From Campylorhamphus procurvoides (Eukaryota > Chordata > Aves > Passeriformes > Dendrocolaptidae), in the NCBI GenBank assembly GCA_013396655.1, contig WBMV01005068.1, positions 124,001-188,000 of the forward strand: DNA of 64,000 nucleotides, read 5' to 3'. Positions 36,201 through 48,385 of this stretch are shown one piece after another. Numbering within the stretch: the first letter of the stretch is position 1; every line of letters begins with the position of its first letter. The notes under the pieces are model-generated. The model was not told where the DNA came from, searched no databases, and was given only the letters and a program-made list of their open reading frames with translations. The translations under genes and the position numbers were made by a program.

Positions 36201-38989
36201 TGTCTCTGATTTGAGAAGTAGCTTTTCCAAACAGCTGAGAAAAGAAGGCAGTCAAGGAAAAAAGTGATATAATTCTACTATGAATGTGACTGAAGTCTTA
36301 AGCTATTCCATTCATCAAGCAGCTTCTCTGGCAGGCTTGTACTTGTCACATTCATGAAACAGTTGACAGAGATGTAGAATTACCTGAAGCCTCAATTTTT
36401 ACACACATCAGTAAATCTACAGAACGCTATTATTTCCATAGCTGGAAATAATCATTTGACAACAGCTAGGATTGCTTAGAAAGGAGGTAGTTGAATAAGG
36501 CATAAATTTTCCTTTAAAGCAGTGCTTCCAGAAACCATTCATCTCTGGTGAAAATTTCCATATGTTTTTAAAATTCAAAGTCTTTTTTAGAGAGAAAAGA
36601 AAAAAAAGATGTTTTTTCTTTTAGAGCTTTCCTATATGGTTTTGCACATTCATGAAATAAGAGGTGAAGACTTTGGTGTTATGACTAGGAAAATATAACT
36701 ACTTCATACCTGAGATGTTTGCAAAATAATCACATTTGAATTTTGTGTTCAAGAGGTATCCCAAGTTTGGAAATTATGTATTCCTGAAAGCAAATTTTGA
36801 ATTTGTGATAATTTGGGAAGAAGCATCTACCACCATTGTTTCCAGAAGTCTCTTAATTACACTGTCATATAATCCTAATAACATCCCAGCACTTCCAAGC
36901 AATTTACACACACTAATGAATTGTGTCTCATTGGTGTTATTCTGAAGTAAATAAACAGCAAGTCATTTTTGCAACAGAAAAAAAAAAAAGTTGCTAAGAA
37001 ATAAAGGTCACCTTGTGTTTGATCCCAGCATGAACATGTAAGAAAAGAAGGATCTTTCTTATTAATTTATTGTAAAAAGCTCGGAATATTAACAACCACC
37101 ACATGCAGGGATGTCGCTTGGCTGGTAACACCTGCAATGCTGGGTGCCCCGCAAAGTCTCCCCAGTGAGTGATCAGTGAACTGGCAACTGTGAAAGGGAT
37201 TGTATATGGATTATATGTATTTTAGTTTGCTAAAGAAAGCAGTGGTATGGCTTCAGGAGGGGTCTACCTGCTCTGTGGGCCAAGGACACTGACGGCACTC
37301 TAATACCTAACATTTCCATGTGGAAAGTCCCACGCTGCTTTGGGTGCTTAGTTATTTCTAGGCTATTTAGTTGAGACATAAGTAACTCCTCTAAAATCAG
37401 ACAAGAAGCAGGGACCATGATTCCCAATGCTGTTTTCTGCTGCCTGGACAGCATTCATCCCTGCAGACTGAGTGCTCTAACATGCCTCTCATTTATATGG
37501 TTTCTTACGAATTTTAATAACTCCATCACTTCTCCCTCCAGAGGCATCTTAGAAGGGAATTCTACCCATCAGTGAGTTTTCCACATGACACTCAAATTCC
37601 TGTATGTTAAAGTAAATACAGCTCACAGTTTCCACTGCTTGATTTTTCACCTGTGTAGGGAAAATGGTGTGACCTTCACTATTCCTTTTAACTGAGTTTT
37701 TACTTTGTTTTGCTAACAGAAGGTCACTTTTCTGTTAAACATTCCTATAGTAAAGCATATTACATTCACCTTGTGTCACAAAGTGCATAGGACACGGAGA
37801 AATGTCTTCATCCCAGGGGCCCACAAGAAGTTGTCAAATTAAATGGGAAAACATTACATTTCTTCAGGGAAATTTATGCTGCAAATGTTTTTACGGCAGT
37901 ATTTGCAAACTCTCATCCATTCCAGAATAATGAGAGTTTCAAACAAACATCAACAACAACAAAAAAACTGTCTGAAGGCCTGCAAGCACCTTTCTGTGAA
38001 AGATAAGGTTCCATTTCAGATGAGGTGGGTGATGCAGAAGTGACTGATATTCAAACAGAGCAATTTATGTCCCATCTGAGAAGATCAGTTCTGCCTGTAC
38101 CTTGTTCCTAACGAGCAGATGGGAATAGGTGTGCAGTCTAGCATGTGGGAGCGAGCCAAAGGCAGCAAATAAACCTTCCAGCTAGGGGACAGTCTAAAAG
38201 TGACCGATAGAAAATCCCAGACACTGGGCTGTGGGGAATTGAGGCCACTAGTCACTCTTCTGTAAGTAGCCTGGGCTCTGACAGGTGACAGGTACAGGTT
38301 GCTTTGCTCTGGTCTGCCTCAATGTTAGTGTGGCTTCATGACTCTGCACTGCACAGTGCCTTACAGCATCCCCTCAGTGTTCCCCCTCTCCTCTCAAGGA
38401 TGATGAGATGCCTTTCTCATTGCCATAAAAGCCACTTTAATAGTCATTTTATGTGAAATGTCTTATAAATCAGTTACAGCTCACATAAAGTTCAAGGTGG
38501 GAACTGGTTGGTGTTCAAAAAGCATGATTCTCCCTAACTTTGGTCTATATTGTGCTAAAAACATGCAACACGTGGCAAACTGTTGCTGGCAGTACCACCC
38601 ACTACTTCATCTTAGGTCTTTGTCCTCATTTCCAGTCTACTTTCTGTTGGATGCTGAAACTCCACAAGCTTTTACCTTCTTCGTGTGAGCTGATCTCCTT
38701 CCCATGGAAGAGAAATATTTACTATGCTGCACAAAACTGGCAGATTCTATAGGCACATGAGAGAAACAAACCTTCTGGGGCCTTGAATTTAGATCCTCAT
38801 TTGCACAGGCAACTGCAATGCATAACCTGTGTCTAGCTCCCTAAATTAATTCAACTATCTATTGAAAATAGTTTGAATCATTGCCAGCTGGACAACTGTT
38901 TCAGAATTTCTCACCTTTGTTTGTTAGCAGTATTCTAATTCCTAACAGTTTGATTTGTATCTTTTCTTGAAAGCCAGACATTCTTGCTT

Positions 38990-39028
38990 TATTGTATTGT
39001 ATTGTTTTGTATTGTATTGTATTGTATT
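38990..39028. repeat. (TATTG)n pentanucleotide repeat
   Basis: About eight ATTGT units with one ATTGTTTTGT interruption. A short, imperfect array. Confidence 0.93.
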
Positions 39029-40163
39029 TAAAGATAGGCATTGTTTTTTTGCTGAACTAATTATTTTCTCTTCCTGGCATTTACTCTCCCTTTGTCTATT
39101 TATGGTGCAATCATATCTTTTCTCAGCTTTTAATTGCTATGTTAAGCAAGACAAACTCACATCATCCCTTCTCATAAGATATTATCTCTTGTTCCATTTT
39201 CTGGTTGTGCTAATAACGTTCTTCCTACTCATTGCACCTCCAATTCTTCTTTCTTAAACACAGGTAGTCAAAACTATCCACATTAATTCTGATAATGGTT
39301 TACTAGTGCCCTCTGCAATGAAATTAATACTTAAGCTCAGTCATCCAAAGGTGAGTGTTCCCCATCTCTGGGCTGGATGTACCCTTGCAGGGTTGCTGCC
39401 AGGGGCAGGGATCCACCTGGGAGCTTCCTGCTACCTTGGGAGACCAGTATTCCTCCTTGGCCCAGTCTCCAGCATTTTATACCCTTATGCAGGCTGATGT
39501 GCGCCGAAGTCAATCACAAATATCTCAGCTCCCCCATCCCCAGAATAATGACTTTGTGAACACACAGACAATTCCTCTTGCAACTTCCACCTGTGTTATC
39601 TTAGGACAAACCTTTTCACCCATCAGAGATAGCAGAAAGGAGAGGACTGGGGAGGATGCACACAGAGGTCTGAAAGGTTCCAACCAAGCTTATTGTTTCC
39701 TGAGGCTATGTGTCCTGAATCAAATAGATATTTTGGTCCTTAATTATATAGATATTTTTGAGAATCTTTCTTCTTAATGGCTAAACAAGTCTTGGTACTC
39801 TGAGAACTACTTTTTTTTCTGTAAGTTGAACTTTTTAGATAAAATGTTGGCAATCGCTTAGACATCCTATTGAATGTCTAAAATAATTTTTATTGTTATC
39901 ACAAAAGCAATTCAGTTTTAAAGCAGAAAAAACTTTTCTGTGACTAGGCAATAAGATATAATGAAAGTGGAGACATCTTTATTAGTAATACAGCTGTATC
40001 CATGGTTCCTTAAATATTTATGAATATGATTAATTTAAATCATCAGACTGATTAAAGTAAATATAATTACTTTTGCTCTAAGTGTTTGTGAGAACATTAT
40101 AATATGGTATAATGTCCATACAAAGTTTTGGCCACAGATTTCTTAACACTTTGCAGCATTTCG

Positions 40164-40209
40164 TCATGGTTTAAATGACAGTTTAAAAAATTATCAGTTT
40201 AAACCATGA
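40164..40209. repeat. Perfect 12-bp inverted repeat
   Basis: The arm TCATGGTTTAAA (40164-40175) and its exact complement TTTAAACCATGA (40198-40209) are separated by 22 AT-rich bases. It could form a hairpin or be the remains of a small foldback element; no target duplication is evident. Confidence 0.9.
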
Positions 40210-43200
40210 TAAAAATTAATTCATTTTTAAATCAGTCTCAATTCAGACTCTGTCTTTCTTCCTTGCTTTGCTACAGTTGTTTTGAGGACAAGGAAAAGGG
40301 ATATTTCTGCTCTCAACTTTTCTTTCAGAAGCTTTGCACACATGTATAATTTCATACATTTTAAAAAGAAAGAAAAACCATTCATGTAAATTTTGTTAAA
40401 AAGTTAATAAAACAATAATGTATTTTTAAGAGCATGAAGGCAGTTACTATCACAAGGCTGCTATAACACTTTCTTGTATAATTAAGACTTTTTATATCCC
40501 CTTGATCCAAATGTCTTGACTTTGTTTTTAAAACAGAGCTTTTTGTCTCAACTCGTGCACTGCTGACAGCTCTCTAATAGTGCGAAATCTTTAAAACAAA
40601 TGCTTTATAAATTCATAAATCCTTTTCCTCACCCTTTTATTTTTGCCGCTGCTACAGCAGGAAAGAAGAACAGGTTTTATATTTCCCAAGACTCATGCAT
40701 AGTCAAACAAAATAGTTAACACAAGGTGACCAAGCCAGGCAGGTCCCTGACTCACATACTCGTTGAGTTTTCTACCTCTGATTACCATGACCTTTAAGAA
40801 CATATTTTTACCTCCAGCAAGTTAGTTCTGAACTGTTTTTCACTCTCCTGTACCACTTCATGATACTTCTGGTTTGTATTTTTAGTAGATATTTTTTCCT
40901 GCTGCAGCATAAAAAGTAAAGAATGCCAAAGGTATCTTGTTCCATCTTGAGGGGTCTACTCTGGATGTTAGCAAATGTAAATTATTACAACTATATTTTC
41001 CAGAGTAGAAAATCTTTGTCTAAAACTTTTGATAAAAGGCAGCCACAGCTAGCTGGGCCCATCTACCCTGACCTCTCACACATACCCCTTTCACATACAG
41101 AGTTATTACACTAAAAATAAAATTGAATCGTGTTTTTGAATGGCCTTTTTTATTGTGGTAGTACAGAGCGTAGTGCAACAGGGTCCTTATACTGATGGCG
41201 ACCCCTGGGCAGCCACAGGAAAACAGACAGCCATGAAAAATTGCTTATCAAATAGGCAATAAATGACAAAACCTTCCACAGCCGGGCAAAAAAAATCAAT
41301 AAACTCATACCACCATGAGGGCCTTACTACGTGTGAAAGTTCTTTTGGTAGCTACCACCCAGGCATCTAAATACCTTTACAAGTCTTAACCACAGCCTAC
41401 AGCTGAACCTACAGCTAATCCAGAATAAGGAAAGCACCACGGAAGAGGAAGAAGAGGGCACAGGGAATGTTCTTTCTCAAAAGAACATCACTAAAGAGTG
41501 AGTCTTGATGTCTAGTTTCCAGGCCTGCACCAGGCTCTTACCACTTTTAATATGATGCACAATTTACAATTTTGGCTTATTTTTTTGACATTCAAATGCA
41601 ACATATTCGAGAGGGGGATTGATATCCTTGTATGTGCTTGTAAGTACTCAGACCCATTGCTCAGCAGTTTCAGAACCGTGACAACTTCACAGAAGTTTTT
41701 CATAGTAAAAGAAGCCACTCTCTCCTCTCAGAAAATCGCTCTGATGCTCTACCTCTACATAATTTGATTTCATGGACATTACCACCCACTTTTATTTTGC
41801 CTTTCATCCAACAAAAAATAACCACCAGTTACACAAGCCCCTTTATACGCTGCAGGAATTGCTCTGTTCTGCTGTCTGAGCTCCCCCCTTGTTCTGGTGC
41901 CTTCTGTTGCTTTGGTGCCTTCCAGTTTCACAAGGAAGTGTTACAGCTAAAAGGATATCATGACACATATTATAACCCACAACAAACTGGAAAACACACA
42001 CCTCCTCTCCTTTTCTGCTCAGTGCACTGACTGCAGTTCCCTTTGCACGAATCATCTCTCACAAAAGAGACCAGAAGATATTGCTGCTTTATCTTTTTAA
42101 GCATTGGTAACTCCCATGCGATGAATCAACAGACCTTCAATGAGTCACCAGTCCCATTCCCTCCTTCTTTCCAGGCAACTAAGTAGTTATTGGAAAAGGG
42201 CTGGCTGAATGGGAGGAAACATCCATCTGAAATTGTCTTTATTGCCTTAGAATTAAAGCAAGTAGGTCTTTTTTCAAGCTCTGCTCTAACCATATAATAT
42301 TTGACTTAAACAAGTCCTTTCACATGTCTTTGATTTGGTTCCCTATTTATGCAGGACTGATACTGTTTTGGTTTTTTTCTTAATCCCCACGGCTGAAAAT
42401 TGCTGCATCAACTAAAACATAATCATAGAAGTATGACAGTTTTTTCCAAGTGCTTATCTACAACACAGCTGCAGTGCAATTAGCATAACTGAAGTAATTA
42501 ATAAATAATACTAATATAAAATTATCTTCTTATGGCATATTTGGCTTTTGGATGATGTTTCATGAGAAAATTTGCAATCTAACCTACTGTGTAGGAAGAC
42601 TGGTATTTATGTTTGAATGGTTGATTAGTAGTTGAGATTATTTTAAAGTGAGATAAAAATAACTTAGTTATTACCAAAATCAAATCCCTCCTTATCATTG
42701 TCCTCACACAGATGTTTACTCATGATGAGAAAGCTGCTGTATTAAGATCTGATTTCCCTTCATACTGAGCTCCAGTATAGTTATAGCTTTCCAAAATATT
42801 GCAAATTATATGTGTAAGTGCTTGCCTGTCACTAGAAAGGGAACTGGTGTCTGGCCACGAGGTGAGAGAAGCCAAGTCCATTTTTTCTTTTACTGCCTTG
42901 CACCTCTAGGGCATTTGGCCAGTTTCAGGTAGCCTGTGTGCAATGTAGGAGAGTATTTCTGGGTCAACTGGTATATACTGAATTAAAACCACAGTTTCCA
43001 CAGGTGAGGATAATGAATTTCAAGGCTCAGTATGGGTACTGATAGGTAAAGGTTATTATAATTGGGGGAGTCTAATCCAACACAGGGAGGGAAGGAACAA
43101 AAAAAAAGCTAGCTGTTCAGTCAGACAGCCAGATATATGGAAGCATATCTGAACAATCATAAAACGAGATCATTGAAGAATTATTTTAATGTATTTAATT

Positions 43201-43720
43201 CCCATTCATCCAAAAATTCTTGGTTCCTCTAAACAAAAAGCTAGAATTTAGTCTTATTATTATTTTTTCAGTTGTTGAAATTACCTGCCCAGTTGTAAAT
43301 TTTGCCAGAAAGAAGATATTAGAGTATCAGAGAAGAAGGACAATAACACACTGAAATTCACTCCTTTTAAATATACAGCAAAACAATTTATTTGTGTGCA
43401 GTCTTGTCTTACAATGTGAAAACAGTCATGTGTGTAAAAAAACAGCTGCTCTTGCTGAAACAGGTCAATGTCTCTCAGTAGATCTAATTCGCTGTCCATT
43501 TGCAAATAAATGTCACTGGAATTTTACAGCTACCAGATGTAGATACTGCACACAGCAGAGACTGAACCTAGAGCCTTCAGGCTGCAAACCAAACCGTGGA
43601 GAAAATGACGATCAAAAATATGAGAAAGATGGGCACTTTAGGGGGTACTCTTTTCTGCATTCCACAAAGCCCTTTTCTTTTTTTTCATTTTCATACGGGT
43701 TTATTTGGTGTGCAGGATAC

Positions 43721-44220
43721 TGATGCCTAAAATCCTGGAAGATAGGCACTCAGACAAAACATCAATGGAGAAAGATAGACAATACCTTTATTGGGAGATC
43801 GGAGGCTTCGGGCCTCCGCTGGGCCTACCAGACACGAGCCGTTTCAACAAGGATCCCCACATCCGAAAATCCCTGAAGAACCCCGCCCTCAGTAGGGTTA
43901 CAGCTTTTATACCCTTCTAAACAATTAACATATGAGATATCCATAACCCATCATCATTTCTAATTCCCTCGGTGGTCCACCCATCAGGGTCCTGGGCCAT
44001 GCCCCCTGGAACACCTCCAAGGGTTTCTCGGCTCTTCTATTGTTTGACTTCAAGTTATCTTGTAGGTGTCTCTGAAAAACATCATGACCTTCAGAAAGCC
44101 TGAGAATATGTGAGAAAATCCCTTTAGCAACTTCAAACACCCCTTAATATGTGAGCAAGAAAACCTATACTTCTAAAACACTAAAAATCTACAAAATCCA
44201 CCCCAAACCTTTAGGCATCA
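43721..44220 (-). mobile_element. Solo LTR of an endogenous retrovirus (500 bp, intact ends)
   Basis: The ends are an exact 11-bp inverted repeat: TGATGCCTAAA at 43721-43731 and TTTAGGCATCA at 44210-44220. Flanks carry a 4-bp target duplication ATAC (43717-43720 and 44221-44224). On the minus strand a TATAAAA box lies at 43911-43905 and AATAAA at 43792-43787, so transcription would run leftward, antisense to CNTNAP2. A 6-bp-stem hairpin (GGAGGC/GCCTCC, 43801-43817) lies between them. There is no internal retroviral sequence. A 4-bp duplication is typical of class I (gamma-like) ERVs, though other classes cannot be excluded. Confidence 0.93.
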
Positions 44221-44844
44221 ATACTATGAAAATTGCGAGATAAAAACTCACTAAAAAGATCATGAGAAACTTCACACATTCTGCAGAGTTATGTATTCCT
44301 AATGAAATTGCACAGGAATTTGATAAATTCTTTCCACCATAAATTAGTTTCTTTAATCTTTGCCAAAAAAAACACCATTGGATTACTATTTGTCTTTTCT
44401 ATATATTATGGTGGGGTTTTTTTCAAACCTTGAATGGTTAAAGCCATTCAGCTATACATGTTTTCCTTCCTTACATTTCTTTCTGAAGTTAATTTCTCTT
44501 CTCTTTTCTATACATATTTCTAGATTTCCTATCACTAAAGGTAAAATGTGTTCAAAAATACTTCCTCCAGGCAACAAGAATTTCACTGAGAGAAATCAGT
44601 AATACTGTTACAGCATGTCTGAAATCACTCATATTTCGAATTAACTTTACAGTTATGCCATCAAAATGTTAATGCTAATAGCAGTCACTGTACCTCATTT
44701 TTCACCGGGAACTAATATTTTATCAATGCATATGATAGTCTCTTCCCACATATCTCAAGTCCCTGAACATCAGGGCAGGGACTAAGGGAGGAAAATAGCT
44801 CTCATTGCAACCCAACTCAGCTTCAAGGCCACCTGAGAAAGCTG

Positions 44845-45135
44845 AACAAACTTATGTCCATGGGACTGGCAAGATGCATACCATGGTCCCAAGAGAATTG
44901 GCTAATGTAGTTCTTAAGGTACACTCCACGATATTTGAAATATCATAACACTCAGGCAAAGTCCCCAGTGATTGAAAAAGGTCAAAAAGAGAACCCTGGG
45001 AACTACTGCTTAGGCTCAGCTGTCTGCCTGGTAAGACTATAGCACAGACCCTGCTGGAAGCCATGGCAAGGCATATACATGACAGGGAGGTGATTAGAGA
45101 CAGCCAGCATGGCTTCACCGAGAGAAAACTGCCCC
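44845..45135 (+). mobile_element. CR1 ORF2 reverse-transcriptase fragment (inverted segment)
   Basis: A diverged + strand piece of CR1 ORF2 in the reverse-transcriptase region: GTCCATGGGACTGGCAAGATG, then GAATTGGCTAATGTAGTTCT, TCCCCAGTGATTGAAAAAGG, GAAGCCATGGCAAGGCATAT and GACAGCCAGCATGGCTTCAC. It begins at about the ORF2 position where the neighbouring minus-strand piece stops. Frameshifts and a deletion after AAAAAGG make it non-coding. Confidence 0.85.
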
Positions 45136-45204
45136 TGACGAATCATCAATTAGCCAATTCTCTCAGGACTTTGGCAGGTATCTACGAGGGTTCCACAGAC
45201 TTAG

Positions 45205-46040
45205 GTACATTCAGGTTCCTCAGGTCGTCATGAACCTGATCTTTATTTACAGTGGGAAACACTTTGTCCCCCCAGTTCCCATCCTGCTGTCCATCCTCCC
45301 AAGAGGAAATGGGAGCTGACACTGAAGACTGAGGCAAGAAAGGTTGCTGAGTACCTCAGCCTTCTCTCATCCACTGTTGCCAGTTTTCCAGCATTGTTTA
45401 TCTGGGGTGGGTACACCTTCTTTGCCCTTCCTTTTTTGTTTAACACACATGTAGAAACCCTTCTTCTTAGTCTTTGTATCCTTTGCCAGGTTCAGTTCCA
45501 GCTTTGCCTTGGCCTTCTTCACCCCTGCCTACACAATCTACTTAATTTCCATGCTTTTCCCAGGTTACCAGTCTGTGTTTCCACTGCTTGTTCATTTGCT
45601 TCTTTTCCTTCAGGTTGACCAGCCATTCCCAACTCAGCTGTGTTGATCTTTTCCCTTCCTTGCCTGATTTCTTGCTCCTGGGAATGGCTAGCTTTTGCCT
45701 TCTGTGGAGGAATTCCTTAAAGCCCTGCCAGCTCTGCTCTGCTCCCTTGTGCCTGAGGGCAGTCTCCTAGGGAATCCTATTGACTATCCTAGGGAATCCT
45801 ATTGACTATCTCCTTGAAGAGCTGGAAGTTTGGTTTCCTAAAGTTCAGAGGCCTGACTTTACTCCTGACCTGACCCCTATTCCTCAGGATTGCAAACTCC
45901 ACCAATGCATGATCACTGCAGCCCAGGCTGCCCCCAGTCTTGGTGTCCCCAATTAGCCTCCTTACACTGGTGAACAGCAGATCCAGTGCTATATCCCCTC
46001 TTGCAGCACTGCCTATTACCTAGTTCAGGAAGTTAAATGA
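45205..46040 (-). mobile_element. CR1 ORF2 endonuclease-to-RT linker fragment, antisense
   Basis: Reverse-complement CR1 covering the end of the ORF2 endonuclease domain and the linker before the RT. Recognisable segments (in + text) include GCATGATCACTGCAGCCCAG, TTTACTCCTGACCTGACCCC, TCCTTGAAGAGCTGGAAGTT and GAAGACTGAGGCAAGAAAGG. The minus strand ends with codons for L-N-V-x-K-S just before 45205, adjoining in ORF2 order the start of the flipped RT piece. A 22-bp tandem duplication lies inside at 45766-45809. Confidence 0.85.
45766..45809. repeat. 22-bp tandem duplication within CR1
   Basis: Two perfect adjacent copies of a unit starting CCTAGGGAATCC and ending GACTAT. Identity between copies suggests a recent slippage event compared with the age of the host element. 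Confidence 0.95.
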
Positions 46041-47594
46041 TGGATCAGATGAAGTGTTCATTCCCTACAGAATATCAGCTTCTTCTAAGGTTCAGAAAGA
46101 CACTGAGCCTCACTTCTTCTTATATTGTATCATGTGAATGGATTTATACCATGAGAAGTGGGTGTTAAATAATGTTAAATGAAAGCAATAGCTTTACTCA
46201 CTTTTTCTTCCCTCTGGAGACTGACATAAACAACTGCACAAGATCCAACAGAGCATAAAGTTGCAATATTTTATTTTGGTTTATTTGTGACCTAAGGGAA
46301 AATGCAAAGTGTGTCTAGTCTGTACAATGAACCCCCAAGTCAAAGAGATACCTGATATATTTCTAAGGAAGACAGCACATCCACATAAATTAGCACTCAG
46401 CTATGCTGGGTTTGATCCTACGTGCAGTACAGTCTCTCATTAGAACTAATTACTGTTGGCACAGATTCTGCTGATGCAGCTGTGCAGCTTCCAGGGCTAG
46501 TTCATTTGGCACTTTGCTCAGGGATCACTGCAGTCCTGGGCATGGATGTTCACTGTCGTTTGGTCAAATGAACAAAGCTTTTGCTCATTAATTCAAATGG
46601 ACATTTCATTTGGGAATTAAATAAATGATTAAACATACAGTTGCTTCATCCAATTATTGTAAATATGGTCATGATTTTTGACAACTACCTGATTATTAAC
46701 AGACAGCCATTGACATTATATTGTATTGCCTGTATTGCAGTCAAGTAACTTGGATCAACAATTTCTCTCTGTTATGTTGCTTTGGTAGCTTTAATTTTTA
46801 GTTGTGTCCTTTGAGAAATGGCCTCCTTAAAGCAGGTCCTGTGTCCCAATATGGCACTTCAGGGTGCCATCTGTAGCCCTTTCCACATATTTTTGGCAGC
46901 CAGGAAAAAACTATCAATGCTGTTCCCATGTCAGCATTGGCATGACCTCTCTCAGCCCTGCGCAAATGAGGGCACCGGTGAAAGTAATTTAGATATGACT
47001 GTGTAAAACTACCTTTAAACTCAGCTGCCTAAGTGGGAAAGGTAAACAAGATAATTACCTTTAAGTCCTAGAAAGCCCTCTTTTGCAAGGGAGGATATGA
47101 AACTGTGTTTTGGAGAAAGGATAAGGGGGAAAAAGGAGAGAAATAGAGATACGAGCTTAAAAAAATGACTGTGAGGAGGGTTGTAGTCCCTCTTTTTTTT
47201 CACATTTTTTGTGTCTTGAGAACCTCTGCCTACTGTTTACATTTTCTGAGAACCCACCAATCCATCAACATCTCTTTTATTGCTGGCAGCCTCATAACTA
47301 GAGATCCTAGTCTGAAATATATCAGCAAAGATCGAACTAGAAAATAGTGTGAAAAAAAGATAGTTGAAACACAAAAAGTTCAAGGAAAATGGGAGATCAA
47401 GCTGGTCATAGATCTTGAATGTCAGTAAAGTCTATCAGCTCATTTAACCTGACCTTTTGCATGGCAGAGGACATAGAAGTGCATGCTACTTCCCTTGCAG
47501 TTGACCCTCAGAACTTGTGTTTAACTAAAATATATCTACCAAAAAGCCTTGAAAGGAAGGACTCAAGAAACATGGAATCCTGCTGACAGTGCAG
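46041..47594. other. Gene-free spacer between two CR1 copies
   Basis: AT-rich single-copy-looking intronic sequence; nothing recognised. Confidence 0.6.
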
Positions 47595-48385
47595 TCATAG
47601 AATCACAGGATAGCAGGTTAGAAGGGACCTCAAGGATCATGTGGTCCAATTCTCTTGGCAAAAGCACAGTCTAGACAAGATGTCCCAGCACCTTGTCCAG
47701 CTGAAGCTTAAAAGTGTCCCATGTTGAGGAACCTCCCACTTCTCTGGGGAAATTATCCTAGTGGCCAATTCTTTTCATTTTGATAAATTTTCCTCTTGTG
47801 AGCAATTGTAATGTCCCTGGGAGTAACCTCTACCCATTACCCCTCGTGTTTTCCATGTGACTTCTTGTAAAAAGGATGTCTCCATGTCCTTTGTAGCCAC
47901 CCTTTAAATACTGGAACATGGTGATAAGGTTTCCCCCCCCAGCCTCCTTTCTCAAGGCTGCACAAACTCAGTTCTCTCAGCCTTTCCTTATTTGAGAAGC
48001 TTCCCAGTCCTTTGATCATCTTTGTGGACCTTCAGCCTGTCTACATCTTTCTTGTATAGTGGGGACATAAAAAATGAACATCATACACCCATGTGTGGCA
48101 AGCACTGACAAGAGTGGGGAAATGCCTTCTTTATTTCTTCTGGTGATGCCCTTATTGATGCTACCCAGCATCTGGTTTGCTTTTTTTTCTGCTCCAGCAT
48201 GACACTCCTCACTTATATTGAACTTTTTGCCCACCAGGATCCCCAGGTCCCTTTCCACAGGGCTGCTGCCTTGCCAGGACAATTACAGTCTGTGCTGCAG
48301 TCCTGGATTATGTTTTTCCAGGTACAAGCACCTATATTTGTCTTTGTGGAACTTGTTAGCCCACTCTTCCAGCCTAGATAGCTAT
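47595..48385 (-). mobile_element. CR1 LINE 3' region with ORF2 C-terminus, antisense
   Basis: It starts at its 3' tail with TCATAGAATCACAGGATAGC, then AGAAGGGACCTCAAGGATCA, and continues through the 3' UTR into the ORF2 end; the minus strand near 48190-48110 reads MLGSINKGITRRNKEGISPL, a recognisable CR1 ORF2 stretch. It is diverged with frameshifts and 5'-truncated. Confidence 0.93.

Noticed and set aside
43721..44220. Possible protein in the minus-strand frame at 43925-44140
   Set aside because: It lies wholly within a solo LTR whose ends and regulatory signals are clear.
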